Below, one piece after another: positions 1 to 9,306 of a stretch of DNA of 64,000 nt; position 1 is the first letter of the stretch, and each line of letters begins with the position of its first letter. A program made the translations under genes and the position numbers. Origin of the DNA: Sphingomonas sp. 32-62-10 (lineage in GTDB: Bacteria > Pseudomonadota > Alphaproteobacteria > Sphingomonadales > Sphingomonadaceae); NCBI GenBank assembly GCA_002280555.1, contig NCEE01000004.1, positions 76,106 to 140,105 of the forward strand, read 5' to 3'. Under the pieces are notes generated by a model. It made no database searches. It saw nothing but the letters and a program-made list of their open reading frames with translations, and had not been told where the DNA came from.

Positions 1-2
1 GC

Positions 3-1127
3 GTCAAGCTGTTCGGTGCGGCAACCGGCAGGCCGCTGGGTGACGAGCGGCTGGTGGTGCTGACCGAACCGACCGCAGAAATCACTTTCGACGGGGTGAC
101 GGAGAAGCCACTGCTGTCGATCAACCGCCAATTCTCCGCGCCGGTCGTCGTCGAAACCGATCGGACAGCGCAGGACCTCGCCCTGCTGTCAGCCTGCGAT
201 GACGATCCGTTCGCGCGCTATGAGGCGATGCAGCAGCTGATGCTCGACACGATCATCGCCAGCGTCACGCATGGCCGTGCCGATCACGCGCCCGTCATCG
301 CCGCGATTGCGCGTACGCTTGATGATCCGGCACTTGATCCGGCGTTTCTGGCCGAAGCGGTGCTGCTGCCGTCGGACAGCTTCATCGGCGATCAGCTCCC
401 GATCGTCGACCCGGAAGCGATTTTCCGCGCGCGCGATTCGCTCCGCCGCGACATCGGGCGCAGCCTGGAGGATAAATGGCGTGCGGCCTATGCACAGGGT
501 CAAGCGCAAGGCGGCTTTGTTTACTCGCCGGTCGCCAAGGGGCTGCGCCGGCTGAAATCGGTCGCGCTTGGTTATATCGCGGCGAGTGGCGCTGGCGATG
601 CGCACCAGATTGCGTTCGATCAGTTCGAAGCGGCAGACAACATGACCGACCGGCAGGGAGCGCTGACCACGCTCGTCAATGGCCAGTCGAACACCCGCGT
701 CGCCGCGCTCGACATTTTCTACAACCGCTATTCGGATAATCCGCTGGTGCTCGATAAATGGTTTTCCACCCAGGCGCTGTCGAGCCGTGAGGATACCGCC
801 GATATCGTGTTCGATCTGGCCCAGCACCGCGATTTCACCCTGTCCAATCCCAATCGCGCCCGCGCGCTGGTGGGCGCGTTCAGCGTCAACCAGCGGGCGT
901 TTCATGCCGCCGACGGGCGCGGGTACCGCTTTGTTGCTGATCAACTGATCGCGCTCGACAAGCTCAACCCGCAAACAGCCGCCAAATTGGTACCGCCGCT
1001 CGGCCGGTGGAAACGCTTCAGTCCGGAACGCGGTGCCTTGATGCGCGCCGAGCTTGAGCGCATCCTGGCCGTGCCCGGCGTATCGCGCGACATGATGGAA
1101 CAGGCATCGCGCAGCCTGGAGGGATAA
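3..1127 (+). CDS. pepN: Aminopeptidase N, C-terminal part (partial)
   Basis: The reading frame is open from base 3, so the gene begins upstream of the window. The 374 visible residues match the C-terminal part of M1-family aminopeptidase N: the end of a beta-sandwich domain (Leu-rich, then FDGV and SINRQFSAP near residues 30-50 of the fragment) followed by the long alpha-solenoid domain with many short helices. The zinc-binding HEXXH and GAMEN regions lie outside the window and cannot be checked. The protein is a cytoplasmic metallopeptidase that removes N-terminal residues from peptides during protein turnover. The stop codon is followed 26 bases later by a small unknown gene on the same strand. 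The family call rests on the characteristic solenoid sequence and the SINR segment. Confidence 0.85.
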   Translation, partial: VKLFGAATGRPLGDERLVVLTEPTAEITFDGVTEKPLLSINRQFSAPVVVETDRTAQDLALLSACDDDPFARYEAMQQLMLDTIIASVTHGRADHAPVIAAIARTLDDPALDPAFLAEAVLLPSDSFIGDQLPIVDPEAIFRARDSLRRDIGRSLEDKWRAAYAQGQAQGGFVYSPVAKGLRRLKSVALGYIAASGAGDAHQIAFDQFEAADNMTDRQGALTTLVNGQSNTRVAALDIFYNRYSDNPLVLDKWFSTQALSSREDTADIVFDLAQHRDFTLSNPNRARALVGAFSVNQRAFHAADGRGYRFVADQLIALDKLNPQTAAKLVPPLGRWKRFSPERGALMRAELERILAVPGVSRDMMEQASRSLEG

Positions 1128-1153
1128 AGGGTAGCAGGGGGAGCGACCGGGGA

Positions 1154-1471
1154 ATGGCAACCACGTTCGAAGTTCAGATTTTCACCAACCGGATGATTGT
1201 TCGCAATGTCGGCACTGGCCAGTCGATCGTCCGTGTGGCGACCCGCCCCTTTTCATCGCGGCGCCTGCTGATCGGCGATCTTGACGCTGCCGAAGCGCTG
1301 TTGGGGGATATCATCAAGGACATGGAAGGCTGGAAGCGCTTCCTGCGTTCACCGGCAAAAGCCAGCTTTCGCCCCATGGAGCAAAGCGAGGGCGGCTTGT
1401 GCCCTGTCGAAGCGCAGATTCTGGCCGATCTGGGGGTACGAATGGGCTTTAACTCGATGGACATCGTGTAG
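1154..1471 (+). CDS. Small conserved-looking protein of unknown function
   Basis: This 105-residue protein starts at an ATG preceded by a G-rich stretch (GGGGA) and lies 26 bases after pepN on the same strand, so it may be co-transcribed. No signal peptide or membrane helix is visible. Residues 1-45 look like two or three beta-strands (EVQIFTNRMIV, then QSIVRVATRPF). The middle is helical, and a C-terminal segment carries the phrase CPVEAQILADLGVRMGF. I do not recognise the family. Codon use resembles that of its neighbours and the antisense reading frames are less protein-like, so it is probably a real gene. No function can be assigned from the sequence. Confidence 0.6.
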   Translation: MATTFEVQIFTNRMIVRNVGTGQSIVRVATRPFSSRRLLIGDLDAAEALLGDIIKDMEGWKRFLRSPAKASFRPMEQSEGGLCPVEAQILADLGVRMGFNSMDIV

Positions 1472-1500
1472 CGGGGGAGCGCGATCAGATCGCCGCCCGA

Positions 1501-1863
1501 TCAGAACAGCCGACCGCCATTGCGCACCGGTTGGCTCGGACGCACCAGCACCACCTTTCCTTCGGCATCGGGAAAGCCGAGCGTCAGCACTTCGGACAGA
1601 AACGGCCCGATTTGGCGGGGCGGAAAATTGACGACCGCGGCCACTTGCGTGCCCGGAAGGTCCGCCAGCGCATAATGTTCGGTGATCTGCGCGGATGATC
1701 TTTTTACGCCGATCGCCGGGCCGAAATCGATGACCAGCTTGTACGCCGGTTTACGCGCTTGCGGGAAAACCAGTGCTTCGATGATGGTGCCCACGCGGAT
1801 GTCGACCTTCAGGAAATCGTCGAAACCGATCGAAGCAGCCAGCGGATCATCCGGCCCGCTCAT
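1501..1863 (-). CDS. csaA: CsaA-like tRNA-binding protein
   Basis: The 120-residue protein is almost entirely one tRNA-binding (EMAP II/OB-fold) domain. It has the family signature FLKVDIRVGTI near residues 15-26, an Arg-Lys-Pro-Ala-Tyr-Lys stretch near 37-42, a VKRSSAQIT segment, and a Gly-Phe-Pro-Asp ending strand. Stand-alone proteins of this kind (CsaA) bind tRNA and have been reported to act as chaperones linked to protein export; which role applies here is not visible. Its ATG overlaps the stop codon of the upstream GST gene by one base (TGATG), so the two are translationally coupled in one operon. Confidence 0.85.
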   Translation of the reverse strand: MSGPDDPLAASIGFDDFLKVDIRVGTIIEALVFPQARKPAYKLVIDFGPAIGVKRSSAQITEHYALADLPGTQVAAVVNFPPRQIGPFLSEVLTLGFPDAEGKVVLVRPSQPVRNGGRLF

Positions 1864-2540
1864 CAGAAATCGAAATCGACATCGTCGTAATGGGGTGGCG
1901 GCGCGACGCCCTCCATCCGCTCGGACAGCAGCGGGCGAAAGCTCGGGCGGCTCTTCAGCCCGCGATACCAGCGCGCGGTCTGTTCATGACCCTTCCAGTC
2001 GATCCCGCCTAGATAATCCGCGACCGAAATCTGCGCCGCCGCCGCCAGATCGGCGAGCCCCATGGTCGCCCCGCCCAGCCAGGTGCGATGATCGAGCAGG
2101 AAATCAGTATAATCGAGGTGCCCGACGGCCGCCTTCATCGCTTCGCGCAGCAATCGCGCATCAGGTGCGGCGCGGTGAACAATCCGCTTTTCCATCCGCT
2201 CGAGCAGCAACGGCGAGGTGATATCGCGGTAGAACTGCGTGTCGAACCATGCGACCAGCCGCCGCGTCTCTGCGCGGTTCGTGGCGGTGCCGTTGATCAT
2301 CGCGGCCTTATCAACCGTTTCTTCCATATACTCGCAAATCGCCATCGAATCGATCAGCACGATGGATCGATTGGGCTCGACCATCACGGGCGTCTGTCCG
2401 GCGGGGTTCATGTCGAGGAATTCGTCGCGCCGTTCCCAAGGAGATTCGCGCACAAGATCATAGCCGACGCCCTTTTCGCCGAGCAGGAGCCGGACTTTGC
2501 GCGAAAAGGGACAAAGCGGGAATTGGTAAAGCTGCCACAT
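1863..2540 (-). CDS. Glutathione S-transferase family protein
   Basis: The 225-residue protein has a thioredoxin-like N-terminal domain starting with a Cys-Pro-Phe-Ser-Arg motif at about residues 10-14, which is typical of GSTs that use Cys or Ser at the active site. The cis-proline and glutathione-binding region follows (QTPVMVE, DSMAICEYMEE, about residues 49-72), then an all-helical C-terminal domain containing the aspartate-capped helix (WLGGATMGLADLAAA, about 154-168). It probably conjugates or reduces electrophiles with glutathione; the substrate is unknown. It overlaps csaA by one base and sits 42 bases downstream of the CMD-fold gene on the same strand. Confidence 0.85.
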   Translation of the reverse strand: MWQLYQFPLCPFSRKVRLLLGEKGVGYDLVRESPWERRDEFLDMNPAGQTPVMVEPNRSIVLIDSMAICEYMEETVDKAAMINGTATNRAETRRLVAWFDTQFYRDITSPLLLERMEKRIVHRAAPDARLLREAMKAAVGHLDYTDFLLDHRTWLGGATMGLADLAAAAQISVADYLGGIDWKGHEQTARWYRGLKSRPSFRPLLSERMEGVAPPPHYDDVDFDF

Positions 2541-2582
2541 GGCCCTGCTGTAGCCGGGGCGCGGCGAGGGGGAAAGCGCCGT

Positions 2583-3161
2583 TCAGCCGGTTGGAAAATC
2601 GCTGTCGAGTGTTTGTCCGGCATCGAGCTGAACGCCAAGGCAATTCAGGATCATCGCTACCTGGGTATATTGCGCGATCGTGAACACCAGATCCATCTTC
2701 TGCTTATCCGTGAACGACGCCAGCGCCGCCCAGCTGGCATCGCTGATGAAATGCTCACGAACCTGCTCATCGGTCGCGCGCAGCTTTGCGGCGTCGATCG
2801 CTTGCCAGCCCGGCGCATCCGGTCCTGCCTTGATCCGCTCGATCTCCAACGGGGTCAGCCCGGCCGCCAGCCCGATCCGAACGTGCTGCACCCATTCATA
2901 GCCCGATCGGCACAGCCAGCCCGTGCGCAGGATGATAAGTTCGCGGTCGCGCGGACTCAGGTCATTGCTAGGGCCCAGGATGTAGCTGCCCCACAGGTTG
3001 AACCGCTTCAACGCCTTTGGGGCACGCGCCAGGGTGCGAAAGATGTTGGCGATGCCCGGCCCGACCAAGGCCGCGTCGCGAAACGGCGCGAGCACCTCCT
3101 CCTGTTCGGGGGTAATCTCATGATCGGCAATCGGCGCGATCCGTGCAGTCGATAGCCGCAT
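2583..3161 (-). CDS. Carboxymuconolactone decarboxylase-fold protein
   Basis: The 192-residue helical protein carries the core of the CMD family: RDRELIILRTGWLCRSGYEW followed by a conserved His (VQHVRIG) around residues 71-100. The AhpD-type Cys-x-x-Cys pair is absent. There is one cysteine in WLCRSGYEW, so an alkylhydroperoxidase disulfide reaction like that of AhpD is not supported. Related single-Cys proteins are often annotated simply as CMD family. The start ATG at 3161 has a good ribosome site (GGGAG, 7 bases upstream). It is followed downstream by the GST and CsaA genes on the same strand, which suggests a small stress or xenobiotic operon, but the substrate is unknown. Confidence 0.75.
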   Translation of the reverse strand: MRLSTARIAPIADHEITPEQEEVLAPFRDAALVGPGIANIFRTLARAPKALKRFNLWGSYILGPSNDLSPRDRELIILRTGWLCRSGYEWVQHVRIGLAAGLTPLEIERIKAGPDAPGWQAIDAAKLRATDEQVREHFISDASWAALASFTDKQKMDLVFTIAQYTQVAMILNCLGVQLDAGQTLDSDFPTG

Positions 3162-3186
3162 CTATTTTCTCCCTGCCGCCGGGCGG

Positions 3187-6100
3187 TTATTCCGCCGCCA
3201 CCATCTCGCGGGTATCATCGAGCGGATAGCTGAGGCGGGTCAGCATTTCCTTGGGTACAACCTGCCAGAAATGGCCGACGATCCGGTCCCAATCGTCGAG
3301 CAGACCGCCGGACCATTTGCTGTCGGTGGCGTCATGATGCGCGCGGATCAGCGCGAGCAGCACCGATTCCCAATGGCGGGAGGCGACGCGCTGCCACGTG
3401 ATGCTTTCGGGGTTGGCGCGCGATGCGAACGTTGCTGACGGATCATAGACAAAGGCCATGCCCCCACTCATCCCCGCGCCAAAGTTCGCGCCGACCTCGC
3501 CCAGCACGACTGCGACACCACCGGTCATATACTCGCAGCCATTCGCCCCGCAGCCTTCAACGACGACATTCGCCCCCGAATTACGCACGGCAAATCGCTC
3601 ACCGGCCTGGCCGGCCGCGTAAAGCTGACCCGAGGTGGCGCCGTACAGCACGGTGTTGCCGATGATCGTGTTGTTCTGGCTCGCCAGATTGGAGCTGACC
3701 ACCGGGCGCACCGCGATGATCCCGCCCGACAGGCCCTTGCCGACATAATCATTGGCATCGCCGAACACTTCGAGCGTGATGCCCTTGCACAGGAACGCGC
3801 CGAGCGATTGTCCGGCAGAGCCGCGCAGCCGGACATGCACATGCCCGTCGGCGAGTTTCGACATGCCGAAGGTGCGGGTGATCTCGCTCGACAGGCGGGT
3901 GCCAACCGCGCGGTGTGTGTTGCGCACCGAATAAGTGAGCTGCATTTTCTCCCCGCGCGAGAACACCGCTGCGGCATCCTCGATCATCTGCGCGTCGAGG
4001 CTGTCAGGCACTTCATTGCGCCAGGTTGTCAGGCTGAAGCGGCGCTGATCATCCGCTGCATCGACCTTGGCGAGGATCGGATTGAGATCAAGATCGTCGA
4101 GATGTTCGGCCCCACGGCTGACCTGCCGGAGCAGTTCAGTGCGGCCAATCACTTCATCAAGGCTGCGGAAACCGAGCTTCGCCAGGATGTCGCGCACTTC
4201 TTCAGCAATGAAGGTCATCAGGTTGATCACCTTTTCAGGCGAGCCGCCGAATTTCTCGCGCAAGCGCTCATCCTGGGTGCAGACACCCACGGGGCAGGTA
4301 TTCGAATGGCACTGGCGGACCATGATGCAGCCCATCGCCACAAGCGACAGTGTGCCGATGCCGAACTCTTCCGCCCCCAGGATCGCCGCGATCACAATAT
4401 CGCGACCGGTGCGCAGGCCGCCATCGGTCCGCAATTTGATGCGGTGCCGCAGGCCGTTGAGGGTCAGTACCTGATTGACTTCGCTTAAGCCCATTTCCCA
4501 CGGCGTGCCGGCATATTTGATGCTCGTCTGTGGCGAAGCGCCTGTGCCGCCGACATTCCCGGAGACGAGGATGACATCGGCATGCGCCTTTGCCACGCCA
4601 GCCGCGACGGTACCGATGCCCGCCGAGGAGACCAGCTTGACGCACACCCGGGCGCGCGGATTGATCTGCTTCAGGTCGTAGATCAGCTGCGCCAGATCCT
4701 CGATCGAATAGATATCGTGGTGCGGCGGCGGCGAAATGAGCGACACGCCCGGAGTTGCGTGGCGCAACTTGGCAATGAATTCGGTGACCTTGAAGCCGGG
4801 CAGCTGCCCGCCCTCGCCGGGCTTGGCGCCTTGCGCGACCTTGATCTCGATCTCATCACAGGCGTTCAGATATTCCGCCGTCACGCCGAAGCGGCCGCTG
4901 GCGATCTGCTTGATCACTGAATTGGCGTTGTCGCCATTTTCATAGGGGGTGAAGCGCGACGAATCCTCGCCGCCTTCGCCCGATACCGCCTTGGCGCCGA
5001 TCCGGTTCATCGCAATCGCCAGCGTCTCATGCGCTTCAGGGCTGAGCGCGCCGAGCGACATGCCTGGCGTCACGAAACGCTTGCGGATCGCGGTGATCGC
5101 TTCGACCTGGTCGACCGGGATGCCCTCAGCTGGATAATTGAACTGGAGCAGATCGCGCAAGTACACCGGCGGTAGATCAGCCACCCCGCGCGAAAACTGC
5201 AGATAGGTCGAATAGCTGTCAGTCGCGACGGCGGTTTGCAGCAAATGCATCAGCGGGGCGGAATAGGCATGCGTTTCGCTGCCCAACCGCTGGCGATAGA
5301 ATCCGCCAATCGGCAAGGTCGTTACTGGACTATCGAAAGCCGCCTCGTGCCGCAGCATCGCGCTCAAGTGCAACGATGCATAGCCTTCGCCCGAAATCTT
5401 GGCGGGCATGCCGGGGAACAGATCGTTCACCAGACTGCGCGAAAGCCCGACCGCCTCGAAATTATAGCCGCCGCGATAGCTGGAGATCACCGCGATCCCC
5501 ATCTTCGACATGATCTTGAGGATGCCCTCGTCAATCGCGGTTTGGTGGCGCTTCAGGCAATCGGCAATGCTCATATCGCCAAACAACCCGCGTGCATGCC
5601 GATCGACGATCGCGGCTTCGGCCAGATAGGCGTTTACTGTCGTCGCGCCGACACCGATCAGCACGGCGTAATAATGGGTGTCGAGGCACTCCGCCGTCCG
5701 GATGTTGACGCTGGCATAGGACCGTAGCCCCTTGCGAACGAGGTGGGTGTGCACCGCCGCCGCCGCGAGCACGCCTGCTATCGCCACCCGGTCCGGCCCG
5801 ACATTCTCATCTGACAGGAACAGCTCACTGCGGCCCATCCGCACGGCTTCCTCGGCTTGCTGGCGGATACGCTGAATGGCGTTGCGGAGCATTTCCGGTC
5901 CGCCCCCTGCTTCGAAGGTGCAATCGATGTCAGCCGTCTGTGAACCGAAATGCGCCTTGAGCCGATCCCAGTTGGCGCAGGTGAGCACCGGCGAATCGAG
6001 CACCAGCACAGCGCTTTCCGCCCCTGCCGGATCGAGGATATTGGCCAGATTGCCGAACCGCGTCTTCAGCGTCATCACTTGGCGTTCGCGCAAGGGATCG

Positions 6101-7707
6101 ATCGGTGGATTTGTGACCTGGCTGAAATTCTGGCGGAAAAACTGGCTGATCAGGCGCGGCTTGTCCGAAATCACGGCAAGCGGCGTATCATCGCCCATCG
6201 ATCCAACGGCTTCCTTCGCGCCTTCGACCATCGGCGCCAGGATCAACTCCATATCCTCCAGCGTCTGCCCCGCGGCGATCTGGCGGCGGATCAGCTCGGC
6301 GCGCGGATAACTGTGCGCATCGGCACCGGGAACGACCGGCAAATCGTCGAGCCCGATGAACTTGCCGATCATCGCCGCATAATCGGCCTCGCCCGCGATC
6401 CGGTCCTTCACCGCGCGGTCATTGAGCACGAGCCCCTCGTCGAGGTCGATCGCGATCATCTGGCCCGGCCCCAGCCGACCCTTTTCGATGATCGTCGTTT
6501 CAGGCACCACCACCATCCCGCTTTCCGAACCGACGATCAGCAAGCCGTCATCGGTACGGGTATAGCGCAGCGGACGCAGCGCGTTGCGATCCATGCCCGC
6601 GACCGCCCAGCGGCCATCGGTCATCGCAAGGGCCGCCGGGCCGTCCCAGGGCTCCATCACGCTCGCGAGATATTCGTACATCGCCAGATGTGCAGGCGGC
6701 ATTTCGGCATTGGCCTGCCAAGCTTCGGGCACCAGCATCAGCTTGGCGGTGGGCGCATCTCGGCCCGAGCGGCAAATCGCTTCGAACGTGGCATCGAGTG
6801 CGGCGGTATCGCTCGCGCCTGCCGGAATCACCGGTTTGATATCCTCCGAATTCTCCCCGAACGACAGGCTTGCCATCTTGATCTCGTGGCTGAGCATCCA
6901 GTTCTTGTTGCCGCGGATGGTGTTGATTTCGCCATTATGGGCAAGGCAGCGGAACGGCTGGGCAAGCCACCATTGCGGGAAGGTGTTGGTCGAATAACGC
7001 TGATGGAAAATCGCGACCCGGCTTTCGAAGCGCAGATCGCGCAGATCGGGATAGAAGACCGACAGGCTCTCGGCGAGAAACAGCCCCTTATAGATGATCG
7101 ACCGGCAACTGAGCGAACAGATGTAAAATCCCTGGATCTGGGCCGCAATGATCCGCTTTTCGATCCGGCGGCGGACAAGATACAGATTCTTCTCGAACTC
7201 GGCGGTGGTCTGTTCGTTGGGTAGCGGCCCGGCGATCATGATCTGCTCGATCTCGGGCCGGGTCGCCTGCGCCTTTTGCCCGATCACTGAGACATCGACG
7301 GGCACCTGCCGCCAACCATAGATCGTATAGCCTTCCTCGATAATCGCGCTTTCGACGATCGTCCGGCACGCTTCCTGCGCGCCGAGATCAGTGCGCGGCA
7401 GGAAGATCATCCCCACCGCCAGCCGGTTCGGCATCGGCCGGTGACCGGAAAGCGCCACGGCATCCTCGAAGAACGCGATCGGCAAATCGACATGCAGGCC
7501 GGCGCCGTCGCCGGTCTTGCCATCGGCATCAACGGCACCCCGGTGCCACACCGCCTTCAGCGCATCGATCGCTGACTGGACGACGCGGCGATTGGGCTTG
7601 CCATCGGTCGCCGCGACCAGGCCGACACCGCACGCGTCCGATTCCATGTCCGGACGGTACATGCCTTCACGCGCGATGCGGGCGCGTTCGTGTTCGGTGG
7701 CGCTCAT
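3187..7707 (-). CDS. gltB: Glutamate synthase (NADPH) large subunit
   Basis: The 1506-residue protein is the alpha chain of glutamate synthase, which moves the amide of glutamine onto 2-oxoglutarate. The N-terminal class II amidotransferase has its nucleophile at Cys26 (DACGVGL), so a short propeptide is removed. The central domain and the FMN-binding synthase domain follow (GEGGEDSSRF; VKVSSAGIG-type segments), then the [3Fe-4S] cysteines in CIMVRQCHSNTCPVGVC and a C-terminal GXGXG beta-helix. I start it at ATG 7707, which overlaps the gltD stop as ATGA. An upstream in-frame start at 7746 would lie deep inside gltD. Length and domain order are normal for the family. Confidence 0.97.
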   Translation of the reverse strand: MSATEHERARIAREGMYRPDMESDACGVGLVAATDGKPNRRVVQSAIDALKAVWHRGAVDADGKTGDGAGLHVDLPIAFFEDAVALSGHRPMPNRLAVGMIFLPRTDLGAQEACRTIVESAIIEEGYTIYGWRQVPVDVSVIGQKAQATRPEIEQIMIAGPLPNEQTTAEFEKNLYLVRRRIEKRIIAAQIQGFYICSLSCRSIIYKGLFLAESLSVFYPDLRDLRFESRVAIFHQRYSTNTFPQWWLAQPFRCLAHNGEINTIRGNKNWMLSHEIKMASLSFGENSEDIKPVIPAGASDTAALDATFEAICRSGRDAPTAKLMLVPEAWQANAEMPPAHLAMYEYLASVMEPWDGPAALAMTDGRWAVAGMDRNALRPLRYTRTDDGLLIVGSESGMVVVPETTIIEKGRLGPGQMIAIDLDEGLVLNDRAVKDRIAGEADYAAMIGKFIGLDDLPVVPGADAHSYPRAELIRRQIAAGQTLEDMELILAPMVEGAKEAVGSMGDDTPLAVISDKPRLISQFFRQNFSQVTNPPIDPLRERQVMTLKTRFGNLANILDPAGAESAVLVLDSPVLTCANWDRLKAHFGSQTADIDCTFEAGGGPEMLRNAIQRIRQQAEEAVRMGRSELFLSDENVGPDRVAIAGVLAAAAVHTHLVRKGLRSYASVNIRTAECLDTHYYAVLIGVGATTVNAYLAEAAIVDRHARGLFGDMSIADCLKRHQTAIDEGILKIMSKMGIAVISSYRGGYNFEAVGLSRSLVNDLFPGMPAKISGEGYASLHLSAMLRHEAAFDSPVTTLPIGGFYRQRLGSETHAYSAPLMHLLQTAVATDSYSTYLQFSRGVADLPPVYLRDLLQFNYPAEGIPVDQVEAITAIRKRFVTPGMSLGALSPEAHETLAIAMNRIGAKAVSGEGGEDSSRFTPYENGDNANSVIKQIASGRFGVTAEYLNACDEIEIKVAQGAKPGEGGQLPGFKVTEFIAKLRHATPGVSLISPPPHHDIYSIEDLAQLIYDLKQINPRARVCVKLVSSAGIGTVAAGVAKAHADVILVSGNVGGTGASPQTSIKYAGTPWEMGLSEVNQVLTLNGLRHRIKLRTDGGLRTGRDIVIAAILGAEEFGIGTLSLVAMGCIMVRQCHSNTCPVGVCTQDERLREKFGGSPEKVINLMTFIAEEVRDILAKLGFRSLDEVIGRTELLRQVSRGAEHLDDLDLNPILAKVDAADDQRRFSLTTWRNEVPDSLDAQMIEDAAAVFSRGEKMQLTYSVRNTHRAVGTRLSSEITRTFGMSKLADGHVHVRLRGSAGQSLGAFLCKGITLEVFGDANDYVGKGLSGGIIAVRPVVSSNLASQNNTIIGNTVLYGATSGQLYAAGQAGERFAVRNSGANVVVEGCGANGCEYMTGGVAVVLGEVGANFGAGMSGGMAFVYDPSATFASRANPESITWQRVASRHWESVLLALIRAHHDATDSKWSGGLLDDWDRIVGHFWQVVPKEMLTRLSYPLDDTREMVAAE

Positions 7708-9146
7708 GCGGCTTTCCTCCCGGCGGCGGCCTTCGCCTTCAACCAATGGTGCATCCGTTCGCTCACATCGCGTGCGTCCCGGATCGCCCAGACGACCAGG
7801 CTCGCGCCGCGCACAATGTCTCCCGCCGCGAACACGCCATCGAGATTGGTCATCATCGTCTTGCTGTCGGTGCGGATCGTGCCCCAGCGCGTGACGCCCA
7901 GATCGGTCGCCCCGAACAGCACCGGCAGGGGCTCCGGATCGAACCCCAGCGCCTTGATGACGAGCGTAGCGGGCAATTGCGCGTCACTTCCGGGCTCAGG
8001 TTCGGGCGAACGACGGCCGCTGGCATCGGGCGCCCCCAAACGCATCCGGCTGACGCGAACAGCGGTCACAGAATCATCGGCGTCGAAGCCCTGAGGCGAG
8101 GCGAGCCAGACGAATTCGACGCCTTCTTCCTCGGCATTGGCAACTTCGCGTTGCGACCCCGGCATGTTCGCCCGATCGCGGCGATACAGGCATTTGACCG
8201 AGGTCGCACCCTGGCGGACGGCGGTGCGCACACAGTCCATCGCGGTATCGCCGCCGCCGATCACGACGACATGTTTGCCCGCCGCATTCAGCTGGCCATT
8301 ATCGAACGCCGGAACATCATCGCCAAAGCCCTTGCGGTTCGACGCGATCAGATAATCGAGCGCCTCGACGATTCCGTCACTGCCGACGCCCGGCGCTTTA
8401 ATGGCGCGGGCCTTATAAACGCCAGTCGCGATCAGCACGGCATCATGGCGCGCGCGCAGATCGTCCAGGCTGGCATCGCGGCCGACTTCAAAATTCTGTT
8501 CGAATACGATCCCGGCGGCGGCGAGCCGATCGATCCGGCGCATCACCACCGGCTTTTCGAGCTTGAAGCCGGGAATGCCATAGGTCAGCAAGCCACCCGC
8601 ACGATCATGCCGATCGTAGATCGTCACGTCATAGCCGAGCATTCTGAGATACTCCGCTGCGCTCAGCCCGGCTGGCCCTGCGCCAATGATCCCCACCGAT
8701 TGTGCCCGCGCCGGGCCTGCCACGATCGGTTCGACCCAGCCATTGTCCCACGCGGTATCGGTGATGAATTTCTCGACAGAGCCGATCGTGACTGCGCCAT
8801 GCCCTGAAAACTCGATCACGCAATTGCCCTCACACAGCCGGTCCTGCGGGCAGATGCGGCCGCAAATCTCGGGCATGGTCGAGGTCGCGTTGCTTAGTTC
8901 ATAGGCCTCGCGCAGGCGCCCCTCGGCGGTCAGGCGCAGCCAATCGGGGATGTGGTTGTGCAGGGGACAATGCACTGCGCAATAAGGAACGCCGCACTGT
9001 GAACACCGCCCAGCCTGCTCTTCTCCCTCGGGTGCAGCATAACGATTGGCGATTTCCTGAAAATCCTCGGCGCGCAATTGCGGCGCGCGCTTGGCCGGAT
9101 AGGCCTGCTCGGTCCCCACAAATTGCAGCATCGTCTCGCCAGCCAT
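7704..9146 (-). CDS. gltD: Glutamate synthase small subunit
   Basis: The 480-residue beta subunit transfers electrons from NADPH through FAD to the large subunit. Two N-terminal [4Fe-4S] cysteine sets are visible: Cys48, 51, 56, 60 and Cys95, 99, 105, 109. Rossmann motifs for FAD (GAGPAGLSAAEYL) and for NADPH (VVIGGGDTAMDC) follow. It lies upstream of gltB and overlaps it by four bases (ATGA), the reverse of the gltBD order in Escherichia coli. The ATG at 9146 has GGGGAAG a few bases upstream. The 160 bases upstream of the start presumably hold the promoter, but I could not pick out a convincing one. Confidence 0.97.
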   Translation of the reverse strand: MAGETMLQFVGTEQAYPAKRAPQLRAEDFQEIANRYAAPEGEEQAGRCSQCGVPYCAVHCPLHNHIPDWLRLTAEGRLREAYELSNATSTMPEICGRICPQDRLCEGNCVIEFSGHGAVTIGSVEKFITDTAWDNGWVEPIVAGPARAQSVGIIGAGPAGLSAAEYLRMLGYDVTIYDRHDRAGGLLTYGIPGFKLEKPVVMRRIDRLAAAGIVFEQNFEVGRDASLDDLRARHDAVLIATGVYKARAIKAPGVGSDGIVEALDYLIASNRKGFGDDVPAFDNGQLNAAGKHVVVIGGGDTAMDCVRTAVRQGATSVKCLYRRDRANMPGSQREVANAEEEGVEFVWLASPQGFDADDSVTAVRVSRMRLGAPDASGRRSPEPEPGSDAQLPATLVIKALGFDPEPLPVLFGATDLGVTRWGTIRTDSKTMMTNLDGVFAAGDIVRGASLVVWAIRDARDVSERMHHWLKAKAAAGRKAA

Positions 9147-9306
9147 CGAACTTCCCCGGTTATCGCAGGGTCGATTACGTCAGCGCAGCGCGCGAGTCAC
9201 GCATTTTTGTGACTTTATGTAAGTAGCCATTACCTAATATGGCGTTGAACGCGATGAATTGCTCCAGGTCGGCGATGCGTCGATCCAAAATGTGGCCGTA
9301 TCGGAC
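9147..9306. other. Intergenic region upstream of gltD
   Basis: These 160 bases separate the gltD start from the end of uppP. Both neighbours are transcribed on the minus strand. The stretch is AT-richer than its surroundings around 9205-9245 and should hold the gltDB promoter. I see no clear -35/-10 pair, terminator hairpin or RNA gene in it. Confidence 0.4.

Noticed and set aside
189..1160. 323-codon open frame on the minus strand opposite pepN
   Set aside because: Antisense to recognisable aminopeptidase N sequence, with the composition of a shadow frame.
2583..3161. AhpD-type alkylhydroperoxidase
   Set aside because: The Cys-x-x-Cys pair needed for AhpD activity is not present; only one cysteine lies in the core motif.
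5950..7224. 424-codon open frame on the plus strand opposite gltB
   Set aside because: It lies entirely antisense to strongly conserved gltB, is rich in Arg/His/Gln/Ala as expected for a GC-rich shadow frame, and has no recognisable motif.
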